Source of the DNA: OM182 bacterium | GTDB lineage: Bacteria > Pseudomonadota > Gammaproteobacteria > Pseudomonadales > Azotimanducaceae | Length of the DNA: 38,839 bases | Direction: 5' to 3' | NCBI GenBank assembly: GCA_004213835.1 | Contig: SHAE01000006.1 | Span: 1 to 38,839 of the forward strand | Shown: in pieces, positions 25,254 through 32,027 of the stretch | How the letters are laid out: the number at the start of each line of letters is the position of its first letter | How positions within the stretch are numbered: the stretch's first letter is position 1 | Program-made: the position numbers and the translations under genes | Notes under the pieces: model-generated | Databases searched by the model: none | What the model was told of the DNA's origin: nothing | Seen by the model: the letters and a program-made list of their open reading frames with translations, nothing else

Positions 25254-26096
25254 ATGCCGTCCATCAATGTCTCCATGGAGAACTTTCAAGCCGACGTTGT
25301 CGATGCGTCTCAGAACATGCCAGTGGTGCTGCTTTTCTGGGCTGAACAAGTACCGGAATCTGCCCAAGTCAAAGTCCTCGCTGAACTGGTGTTAGCCGAC
25401 TACGAGGGCAAGGCCGTGTTGGCGCTTTCGGATGTGGCTCAAGATCAAAGCTTGGCACCTAGGCTGCAGGTGCAGGGCCTGCCCAGTATTCGCATCATTC
25501 ATAAAGGAGCTATTGCCGAGCAGATCGATGGACCGGTGGATGAAGCACAGCTTCGCACCGTGATGGACGGGCTTACTCAGTCTTCCATCGAAGCCATGCA
25601 GGGTAATCTCGAGCAAATGATTGCGGCGGGTGACTTCGCTGCCGCTGCCGCGACGCTGCAGCAGAGCATTCAGGAAGAGCCTAATAACCAGGCGCTGAGA
25701 ATCGAGCTGGCGGACGTGTTGGTGCGCAAAGGCGATTTGGACGATGCGCGGACTGTGCTGGCGTCCATTCCCGAGGACACCGAAGGCAGGCCCAGACCAC
25801 AAAACCGGCTGGAGTTCGTCGAAGAAGCGGCTGCAATGGACAGTCTTGAGTCGTTGCAGGCGGCGGTCGCGGCAGATCCCCAAGACCTTGAGGCACGTTA
25901 CGCCTTAGCGGTCGTGCAAATGGTGGCTGGCGAAACCGAGGTGGCGCTACAAATGTGCTTGGAAATATTGCGTGATGATCGCGAGTTTCGGGACGACATT
26001 GGTCGCCTCACCATGATTCGCATATTCGATGTACTTGGTAAGGGCAATGAGTTGGCCACGAAGTACCGCAGGAAACTCTTCAACGCACTGCATTAA
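25254..26096 (+). CDS. cnoX: CnoX/YbbN-like thioredoxin-fold chaperone with TPR tail, no active-site Cys
   Basis: The product has 280 residues: an N-terminal thioredoxin fold (about 1-110) and a C-terminal tetratricopeptide-like helical domain (about 115-280), the architecture of CnoX (YbbN), a redox-linked chaperedoxin that passes clients to GroEL and DnaK. The active-site segment reads FWAEQVPES, so the CxxC of thioredoxins and the single Cys of the E. coli SxxC are both absent. The cis-Pro loop is kept as GLPSI. The C-terminal half (AAAATLQQSIQEEPNN, LEARYALAVVQMVAGE) matches the family. ATG 25254 has AGGA 9 nt upstream. A chaperone without the redox switch is the likely role. Confidence 0.85.
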   Translation: MPSINVSMENFQADVVDASQNMPVVLLFWAEQVPESAQVKVLAELVLADYEGKAVLALSDVAQDQSLAPRLQVQGLPSIRIIHKGAIAEQIDGPVDEAQLRTVMDGLTQSSIEAMQGNLEQMIAAGDFAAAAATLQQSIQEEPNNQALRIELADVLVRKGDLDDARTVLASIPEDTEGRPRPQNRLEFVEEAAAMDSLESLQAAVAADPQDLEARYALAVVQMVAGETEVALQMCLEILRDDREFRDDIGRLTMIRIFDVLGKGNELATKYRRKLFNALH

Positions 26097-26182
26097 TGCA
26101 TCCGAAATGCACTTCTGATGCCCGCCAGCGAACCCGATGGGGGACTGCGGTTTAAGTCTTGTGCAGACTCGGAGTACAAAAA

Positions 26183-26191
26183 TGTGGATAA
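26183..26191 (-). promoter_or_regulatory. DnaA box, perfect consensus
   Basis: TGTGGATAA on the plus strand reads TTATCCACA on minus, the strong-affinity consensus. Confidence 0.65.
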
Positions 26192-26302
26192 AAAATCGCT
26201 CGCTAACGATTAGTATTCGCGACCAAAATGCGTGCTTTTCAGGAATATTCTTACAGAAATATGACGTTATTAGTTAGCAAGCACTAACTTACGGTGGCTG
26301 TT

Positions 26303-26311
26303 TTATGCACA
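26303..26311 (+). promoter_or_regulatory. DnaA box matching TTATNCACA
   Basis: TTATGCACA fits the relaxed DnaA-box consensus, on the opposite strand to the 26183 box. Confidence 0.5.
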
Positions 26312-26375
26312 CGCGCACGCAAGAAAACTGTTAGTGGCAAGATGCATGCTTTCTTTCTCATCAAGCTCGAATACA

Positions 26376-26418
26376 TTCGTATAACCTATTGAAAAATATA
26401 TATAAATAGGAATTCGAA
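26376..26418. repeat. AT-rich imperfect palindrome (possible unwinding element)
   Basis: CCTATT (26385-26390) pairs with AATAGG (26405-26410), and outside them TTCG (26376-26379) with CGAA (26415-26418). The centre is almost pure A/T (GAAAAATATATATA). In an origin this would be the natural site of duplex opening. Confidence 0.5.
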
Positions 26419-26478
26419 CACGTAATTTGGGTGACTGACGGCGGCGCTAAGGTAAAAAGCGCACATTTCACGCGCAAG

Positions 26479-26499
26479 TTATCCTCAAAGTTATCCACA
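26479..26499 (+). promoter_or_regulatory. Two tandem DnaA boxes, one perfect
   Basis: TTATCCTCA (26479-26487, one mismatch) and TTATCCACA (26491-26499, perfect) are direct repeats with a 12-nt period, on the far side of the AT-rich core from the 26183 box. Confidence 0.6.
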
Positions 26500-26515
26500 G
26501 GGTTGGGTGCATTTC

Positions 26516-26524
26516 TGTGCACAA
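26516..26524 (-). promoter_or_regulatory. DnaA box, one mismatch
   Basis: TGTGCACAA reads TTGTGCACA on the minus strand, one base off TTATNCACA. It is the weakest of the five. Confidence 0.3.
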
Positions 26525-26720
26525 AAAGCATCCTACCTCGCCCAAGGGGAAGCGTGAGAAATTTGGTAACAGCGACAAGACAAATTGTAACGCGCTAAGT
26601 GCATGAGAACGCAGACGACGCCATGCGAAGGCCAGCAACAAAGATACCGGTGCGGGCCAATTAGGATCGCTAACGCGCCCATGGTAAAACGATCATTCCA
26701 AGGCCAAGGCGTTGCCAACC

Positions 26721-28118
26721 ATGACTGACTCAGAGCAAATCCCAGCAACCCCACCGCAGCGATTGCAGGAGACACTGGCTCGATATCAAGAATTAGGAGT
26801 CCGGCAGGTAAAGCTCGGCCTGACAGATATCGATGGGGTGATCCGCGGCAAATATGTGGGTCTGCAGAAGTTTGCTGGGCTCATGCACAAACAGGGAGGG
26901 TTCTGCGACTGCGTATTCGGTTGGGATATCGACGACCAACTCTACGATGCGGGTACCTATACCGGCTGGCACAGTGGTTTTCCGGATACTGGCTATCGAT
27001 TGTTGGTGGAAAGCGAACGCTGGCTGGCGGAAGAGGAGTGTCCTTACTTTATCGCCGAGTTCGTGCAACGCGACGGCAGTGATCACCCACTATGCCCTCG
27101 TACGCGGTTGCGTACGGTGTTGGATAACCTCGCGGAGCAAGGCTTAACGGTGCGCGCCGGGTTTGAGTACGAATTTTTTCTCTTCGATGAAACACCCCAT
27201 AGCATCCGCGACAAAGGTTATCGAAATCTCACGCCCATCACGCCGGGGAACTTTGGCTATTCGGTACTGCGAACTTCGGCGCTGGGCAAGGAGTTCACCG
27301 AGTTTATGAACTATTGCGCGGACATCGACTGCGAACTAGAAGGGTTGCACTGCGAAACCGGCCCCGGCGTGTGGGAAGCGGCCTTGGCCTCCAAATCGGG
27401 ACTGGAAGCCGCTGACCGGGCGTCGCTTTTTAAGACCATGGCCAAGGGTTACTTTCAGCGCCGATTGATGTTGGCGACCTTCATGGCGAAGTGGTCGATG
27501 GACTATCCCGGACAAAGCGGCCACCTGCATCTAAGTCTCAGCGATGCCGACGGTCAAAACATTTTCTACGATGCCGCAGATCCCGCGGGCATATCGGCAA
27601 AAATGCGCCAGGCCGTAGCGGGCTTGCAACGCTACTTGCCAGAGTTTTTGGCCATGCTCGCGCCAACGGTGAACAGCTATACTCGTTTGGTTAAAGGTGC
27701 CTGGGCACCCACCGCGGCGACTTGGGGTATTGAAAACCGCACCGCTGCGATTCGTGTCATTCCCGGCGATCTGCATAGCCAGCGCATCGAAGTACGAGTG
27801 GGTGGTGCAGACGCTAACCCCTATCTGGTGCAGGCGGCGGCCTTGGCTGCTATGAATATCGGCATGCAAGAACAGCTCACCCCCAACGAACCAGTCGCTG
27901 GCAATGCCTATGAAGCGGAGGATGACTTGCCGCTGCAATTTCACTTTGCGTCAGATCTTTCGTCCGCAGCGAATCGATTTGGCGAATCCACGGCGGCTAA
28001 GAAGCAGTTCGGTGAAACCTTCGTCGAGCATTTCGCCATGACGCGTCGATGGGAAGTCAGCGAGTACCATCGCACCATCAATAGCTGGCAGCTCGAACGT
28101 TATTTTGAAATAGTCTAA
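26721..28118 (+). CDS. Glutamine-synthetase-family ligase (gamma-glutamyl-amine / GlnT-PuuA-like)
   Basis: The product is a 465-residue cytosolic ATP-dependent ligase. GS fold markers are QVKLGLTDIDGVIRGK near residue 32 (N-terminal beta-grasp), GFEYEFFLF near 145 (metal Glu), GQSGHLHLSLSD near 264, ENRTAAIRV near 340 and GGADANPYLVQAAALAA near 370. The Tyr adenylylation loop of GlnA-I is not evident and RxGGADANPY replaces RxPD-type text. It therefore belongs with the GS-like enzymes that glutamylate amines, or with an ammonia-using GS of unusual type, rather than with housekeeping GlnA. ATG 26721 is preferred over TTG 26712. It is followed at 27 nt by an amidotransferase gene, as in amine catabolic cassettes (inference). 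Confidence 0.88.
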   Translation: MTDSEQIPATPPQRLQETLARYQELGVRQVKLGLTDIDGVIRGKYVGLQKFAGLMHKQGGFCDCVFGWDIDDQLYDAGTYTGWHSGFPDTGYRLLVESERWLAEEECPYFIAEFVQRDGSDHPLCPRTRLRTVLDNLAEQGLTVRAGFEYEFFLFDETPHSIRDKGYRNLTPITPGNFGYSVLRTSALGKEFTEFMNYCADIDCELEGLHCETGPGVWEAALASKSGLEAADRASLFKTMAKGYFQRRLMLATFMAKWSMDYPGQSGHLHLSLSDADGQNIFYDAADPAGISAKMRQAVAGLQRYLPEFLAMLAPTVNSYTRLVKGAWAPTAATWGIENRTAAIRVIPGDLHSQRIEVRVGGADANPYLVQAAALAAMNIGMQEQLTPNEPVAGNAYEAEDDLPLQFHFASDLSSAANRFGESTAAKKQFGETFVEHFAMTRRWEVSEYHRTINSWQLERYFEIV

Positions 28119-28145
28119 GAACACTCAGGCCAAGGCGATCTCCTA

Positions 28146-28904
28146 ATGCCCCTGCATCTCGGCATCCTACAAACAGATTCTGTGCTCGAAGATCTACAGC
28201 CGCGTTTTGGCGATTATCCCAGCATGTTCGAGGGTCTGTTTCGGGCGGAAGACCCGACAATGAACATCACGACCTACAACGTGCAGCATGCACTGCCAGA
28301 CAGCCTTGATTGCGATGCGTATCTCATTACGGGCTGCAAACTCAGCGTCTATGACGACCTACCTTGGATTCGCGAGCTTGCAGAGTTCGTGCGCCAGGCG
28401 ATTGCGGCAAAGAAGAAAATCCTCGGCATCTGCTTCGGCCATCAGCTGATCGCGCATTTCTTTGGTGGTGAGGCGGGTCCCGCGCCTGTTGGCTGGGCAG
28501 TGGGGGTGCAAACCAGTGACGTGGTGCTCAATCCGCGCTGGATGAACGCAGTAGGAGTACCGCCGTCCCAGTTAAATTTGGTCTCCAGCCATAAAGACCA
28601 AGTGCTGAAATTACCCGACGGGGCCGAAGTGTTCGCCACCAGCGATTTTTGTGAGGTGTCTGGATTCACGATGGGCAACGAGGTGCTCACCATACAAGGC
28701 CACCCGGAGCTCACCACTGATTATTCGCAGGCCCTCATGGGCGTGCGCCGACAGCTGCTGGGTGAGGAGGTTTACCAGGCCGGTATCGATAGCTTGCAAA
28801 AGAACACCGACGAGCGCCTGTTTACCCAGTGGATGCTGGCCTTCATCAACGACCGAGCTTCGGCAGATGAGCGAGCGGAGGTCAGCCAACAACGTCATGG
28901 CTAA
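28146..28904 (+). CDS. Class I glutamine amidotransferase-like protein
   Basis: The product is a 252-residue protein of the GMP-synthase-type GATase-1 fold. The nucleophile elbow GICFGHQ has Cys96, and QGHPEL supplies His186 and Glu188, so the triad is complete. SSHKDQVLKLP near 147 is typical of the GATase1_2139-like group found next to glutamine-synthetase-like genes. It may hydrolyse glutamine or a gamma-glutamyl amide made by the upstream ligase; which one cannot be decided from sequence. It is not a PuuD-like peptidase C26 by its elbow sequence. It overlaps the next gene by 8 nt. Confidence 0.87.
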   Translation: MPLHLGILQTDSVLEDLQPRFGDYPSMFEGLFRAEDPTMNITTYNVQHALPDSLDCDAYLITGCKLSVYDDLPWIRELAEFVRQAIAAKKKILGICFGHQLIAHFFGGEAGPAPVGWAVGVQTSDVVLNPRWMNAVGVPPSQLNLVSSHKDQVLKLPDGAEVFATSDFCEVSGFTMGNEVLTIQGHPELTTDYSQALMGVRRQLLGEEVYQAGIDSLQKNTDERLFTQWMLAFINDRASADERAEVSQQRHG

Positions 28905-29397
28905 GGTACCCCGTAGTTTTGGACGATTCTTGTTGCGCGGCGCCGCACTGCTGAAAAACCCGCGTTTACTCAAACAAATGCTGACCAAGGCCGTCAGCAA
29001 GTTGGGCCGCGCAGAAGGCGGCCCGCTGAGTGAGGTAAAGGAGCAGTTGCAGCGTTTGATCGCGCTGCTCAAAGCCTATGTTTCTGGCGAATATCGAGAA
29101 GTGTCGACTCAGACGATGGTTACCGTGGCGGCGGCCATTGTATATTTTGTCGTGCCCTTTGACGGCATACCCGACTTCTTGTTCGGCTGGGGCCTAGTAG
29201 ATGACGCCGCCGTCATCAGCTATGTGGTGGCGCAACTGTCCAGCGAACTCGAGGCTTTTGCTGTATGGCAAGAGGCTCAAGAGCAAGACGCTCAACAGCA
29301 AGAAGTCCAACAGCAAGAAGTTCAACAGCAAGAGGCTGACAAGCAAGATGCTGATCAAGACAAACTTCCACCAGACCGGCCCGAAGACGACAGTTAA
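28897..29397 (+). CDS. YkvA/DUF1232 protein with Gln-rich repeat tail
   Basis: The product has 166 residues. A DUF1232 core around 78-112 shows YFVVPFDGIPDFLFGWGLVDD, matching the family pattern PxDxIPDxxxxxGxxDD, with one or two membrane-associated hydrophobic stretches. The family has no settled function. The N-terminal ~60 residues are basic and helical (FLLRGAALLKNPRLLKQML). The C-terminus is a low-complexity tail with three tandem copies of QQQE(V/A) and then acidic residues. ATG 28897 lies inside the amidotransferase gene (8-nt overlap). The 3' end overlaps the next gene by 50 nt in another frame. Confidence 0.82.
   Translation: MAKVPRSFGRFLLRGAALLKNPRLLKQMLTKAVSKLGRAEGGPLSEVKEQLQRLIALLKAYVSGEYREVSTQTMVTVAAAIVYFVVPFDGIPDFLFGWGLVDDAAVISYVVAQLSSELEAFAVWQEAQEQDAQQQEVQQQEVQQQEADKQDADQDKLPPDRPEDDS
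29293..29337 (+). repeat. Three tandem 15-bp coding repeats
   Basis: Units start at 29293, 29308 and 29323 with the core CAACAGCAAGA; the first two differ by one base. They code QQQEV, QQQEV, QQQEA in the YkvA protein and end 10 nt before the ATG of the next gene. Copy-number change would be in-frame. Confidence 0.85.
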
Positions 29398-30187
29398 AGC
29401 AACACACCCCCTGCACCTGGCCGCTGTTCCCTTTTGGGCAATTTTGCTCGTCTGCACTTTGCTCACAGCGACAGGACCCGCCTACGCCAAGCCGTTGCCC
29501 ACCACAGACTTAACCGTCAAATACCGCGTCTACGCCTTCGGTTTACCGACTTGGTTTGATGCCAGCGTCGATGTCGACTTCGAGAACGATCAAGTGGCTA
29601 TGACGAGCGAGTTGAAAAGCTGGCTGGTGAGCCTTTTTCATGAAACCAGCTTTACCTTCAGTGATTGCGACTACCAACCGCAAAGCTATACCAATAAGGG
29701 GTCCAGCCCGGGCTGGAAGTTCGATGATTCGCTGCAATATGACTGGGTAAATTTGACCGCTCAGTACCAGGGCTTCTTGCAGCGCCCCAATGAAGATGAG
29801 CCGGTATTTCAAGAACTCGAACATGCGTTGGATGACCCGGATCAGCCGGGGTTCTACGTCGATAAGCTCACCCAGTTCTATGTGATGGGCTGTCACTTTG
29901 GCAGCAATGATCAAGACACCCCGCTGCTGCTGAATTACCTAGATGACACACTGGGGCGATATCGAGTGCGTATCGTCAAACGCGGCAAAAGAATCAAGGT
30001 TGCTGGCACCTCGTATTCGACCATCGAAGTTCAGTCGGAGCCTTTTGAGGCAGCGCCTGGCAGTATCCACCGTCGCGTCAATTACTGGTTGGCTCCTGAT
30101 CTAGGCTACTTGCCGGTCTTAGTCAAAACCAAGATGGGCAGCATGCCGTTGAAGGTTAGGCTGACCGATGTTCGCGCCGCAGATTAA
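29348..30187 (+). CDS. Exported DUF3108-like protein
   Basis: The product has 279 residues. An N-terminal signal peptide has a long n-region (about 26 residues), a hydrophobic core VPFWAILLVCTLL and a cleavage site after GPAYA near residue 45. The mature part begins KPLPTTDLTVKYRVYAFGLPTWFDAS and is beta-rich, with patterns such as FSDCDYQPQSYTNKG and TSYSTIEVQSEPF fitting DUF3108, a periplasmic family of unknown function. Two Cys (in SDCDY and MGCHF) could pair in the periplasm. ATG 29348 lies 50 nt inside the YkvA gene; no other ATG precedes the signal sequence, so the overlap seems real. A poor ribosome binding site suggests translational coupling. Confidence 0.7.
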   Translation: MLIKTNFHQTGPKTTVKATHPLHLAAVPFWAILLVCTLLTATGPAYAKPLPTTDLTVKYRVYAFGLPTWFDASVDVDFENDQVAMTSELKSWLVSLFHETSFTFSDCDYQPQSYTNKGSSPGWKFDDSLQYDWVNLTAQYQGFLQRPNEDEPVFQELEHALDDPDQPGFYVDKLTQFYVMGCHFGSNDQDTPLLLNYLDDTLGRYRVRIVKRGKRIKVAGTSYSTIEVQSEPFEAAPGSIHRRVNYWLAPDLGYLPVLVKTKMGSMPLKVRLTDVRAAD

Positions 30188-30349
30188 CCACGCGCCTTTA
30201 TCCCGACACCGTATTAGACCTCGCGTCTCAATTGCGCCACTATCTTTGCGCACGGCTGCACCCATCGCCGGTCAGCAGGTGTTGAAAGACGACTTTTGGG
30301 GAAGTGGTTTTTCTGCAATTAACGGCTCAGAAAGAAGAGGGGAGCAAGC

Positions 30350-31981
30350 ATGGACTTTCATTTTGCCTCGGCATGGGAAATTGTTGCCGACAAATATCCC
30401 AACCGCATCGCCACCATATCCGACGACAAACCGCTTAGCTGGAAAGAGTTCGAGCGACGCGCATCCTGCATCGCCAGCCTACTCGAGGAACACGGCCTCG
30501 GCGCAGATTCCAAAGCCGGCCTGTACCTACATAACTGCAGCGAATACCAAGAAGCCCAGTTCGGTATTTTCAAGGTGGGCGGTTGCCCAATTAACGTCAA
30601 TTACCGCTACAAATCTGACGAACTCGTTTACTTGCTTGAGAACAGTGATGCCGAGGCGGTGTTTTTTCAGTCTTGCTACGCCATGCGTATCTGGGAGATT
30701 CGCGAGCGTCTGCCGAAGGTCAAACTCTTTGTGCAGATCGATGACGGCACCGAGTCGCTGCTAAAGGGCGCGGTGGATTATGAGCGTGCCATTCGTACCC
30801 ACCAGCCATTACCCCGCCGCATACAAAATCCCGAAGGGGTTTATATGCTCTACACCGGCGGCACCACTGGTATGCCCAAGGGTGTGATGTATCCCGTGGG
30901 GCAGTTTGCGCAGTTCTTCTTAGCCATGGGGGCGGAAGGTCGTGGCATTCAACCGCCGGAAAATCTCGCGGCTTACGGTGATTTTCTTGAGCAAATTGAC
31001 GAGCCCCCCATCAGTTTGCCGGCCTGTCCGCTGATGCACGGTACCGGTGTTTGGCTCGGTAGCGTCGCGCCCATGTTGCTCGGCGGCACGGTGGTGACGA
31101 CCTCAAAGCTCGGACTCAATCCAGACAAGCTGCTGACCATGATCGAAGATCATAAAGTCACCGATCTGGTAATCGTCGGTGATGCCTTTGCACGGCCTAT
31201 TTTGGGCGCTCTCGATGAGGCCGAAAAGCGCGGCACACCCTATCGGATTGAATCCCTCAAACAAGTTGCCTCCAGCGGCGTGATGTGGAGCACCGAGATT
31301 AAGCAGGGCTTGTTGCGCCATCACGACATGGTTTTGGCGGATGTCATGGGCTCTACCGAAGGCGGCATGGGCAGTTCCGTGATGACCCGAGAAGCCGCCG
31401 CCAGCACCGCAAAATTTGAGCTCAATGAAGGCGTCGCCGTCATCACCGACGATGACCGCATGGTAGAGCCGGGTTCCGGCGAAATGGGCAAAATCGCCAC
31501 ATCGGCCTTTGTGCCATTGGGTTATTACAAAGACCCGGAAAAATCTGCGGCCACATTTCGCGAGGTGAATGGCGTGCGCTACAGCTTCCCCGGCGACTAC
31601 GCCACAGTGGAGGCTGATGGCTCTATCACCCTGTTAGGGCGTGGCAGCGTTTGCATCAATACCGCAGGCGAAAAAGTCTTTCCTGAAGAGGTGGAAGAAG
31701 CGGTTAAGCGCCACGAGAGCGTTGAAGATTGCTTGGTGGTGGGCTTACCTGATGAGCGTTTTGGTGAGCGCGTGGTGGCTGTCGCCTCAATCTATGAAAG
31801 TGCCAAAGTCAGCCCCGACGATGTCATGGGGTTTACTGCCGAGCATTTGGCAGGCTACAAGCAGCCCAGACAGGTTTTATTTGTCGAACAAGTGCGGCGC
31901 GCACCCAACGGCAAGGCCGACTACAAGTGGGCCAAGGGTGTTGCGGAAAAAGGTGTTTCTGAACAGGCTGTCGCACAGTAA
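30350..31981 (+). CDS. Acyl-CoA synthetase (AMP-forming, FadD-like)
   Basis: The product is a 543-residue ANL-superfamily ligase that activates a carboxylic acid to its CoA thioester through an acyl-adenylate. The P-loop-like A3 motif YTGGTTGMPKG spans 168-178. MGSTEGG and the hinge GRGSVCINTAGEKV follow, with the catalytic Lys522 in APNGKADYKW. The overall style recalls the FadD19/FadD3-like synthetases of steroid and terpenoid degraders more than E. coli FadD (inference). A strong ribosome binding site (GAAGAGGGGAG) precedes ATG 30350. A CoA-transferase follows 46 nt downstream. Confidence 0.92.
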   Translation: MDFHFASAWEIVADKYPNRIATISDDKPLSWKEFERRASCIASLLEEHGLGADSKAGLYLHNCSEYQEAQFGIFKVGGCPINVNYRYKSDELVYLLENSDAEAVFFQSCYAMRIWEIRERLPKVKLFVQIDDGTESLLKGAVDYERAIRTHQPLPRRIQNPEGVYMLYTGGTTGMPKGVMYPVGQFAQFFLAMGAEGRGIQPPENLAAYGDFLEQIDEPPISLPACPLMHGTGVWLGSVAPMLLGGTVVTTSKLGLNPDKLLTMIEDHKVTDLVIVGDAFARPILGALDEAEKRGTPYRIESLKQVASSGVMWSTEIKQGLLRHHDMVLADVMGSTEGGMGSSVMTREAAASTAKFELNEGVAVITDDDRMVEPGSGEMGKIATSAFVPLGYYKDPEKSAATFREVNGVRYSFPGDYATVEADGSITLLGRGSVCINTAGEKVFPEEVEEAVKRHESVEDCLVVGLPDERFGERVVAVASIYESAKVSPDDVMGFTAEHLAGYKQPRQVLFVEQVRRAPNGKADYKWAKGVAEKGVSEQAVAQ

Positions 31982-32027
31982 GGCCAAGTAGAACAAACGA
32001 ATAACAACGCAGACAACAGGCACTTTT

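Larger units (their letters stand above)
26097..26720. other. Long AT-rich non-coding region with DnaA boxes; candidate replication-origin or DnaA-binding locus
   Basis: This is the only non-coding gap above 300 nt. GC falls to 20/60 in 26221-26280 and 19/60 in 26341-26400, far below the flanking genes. It carries two perfect DnaA boxes (TTATCCACA), one box fitting TTATNCACA and two single-mismatch boxes around an AT-rich core, plus several inverted repeats. No open frame is credible. A palindrome TGCATTAATGCA covers the upstream stop codon (26089-26100). It may be an origin, a DnaA-titration or reactivation site, or a DnaA-controlled promoter for the downstream ligase gene. Confidence 0.6.

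Noticed and set aside
26089-26100. Perfect palindrome TGCATTAATGCA over the cnoX stop codon
   Set aside because: It is short, not followed by T's and without a partner site. It is probably chance, or at most part of the adjoining non-coding region.
29293-29337. Tandem repeats as a CRISPR array
   Set aside because: The units are 15 bp, contiguous without spacers and in-frame coding; no cas genes are present.
29194-29466. Leu-rich open frame on the minus strand over the YkvA tail
   Set aside because: It is the antisense of the CAA/CAG/GAA repeats, which read as Leu codons in reverse. It has no ribosome binding site and no family resemblance.
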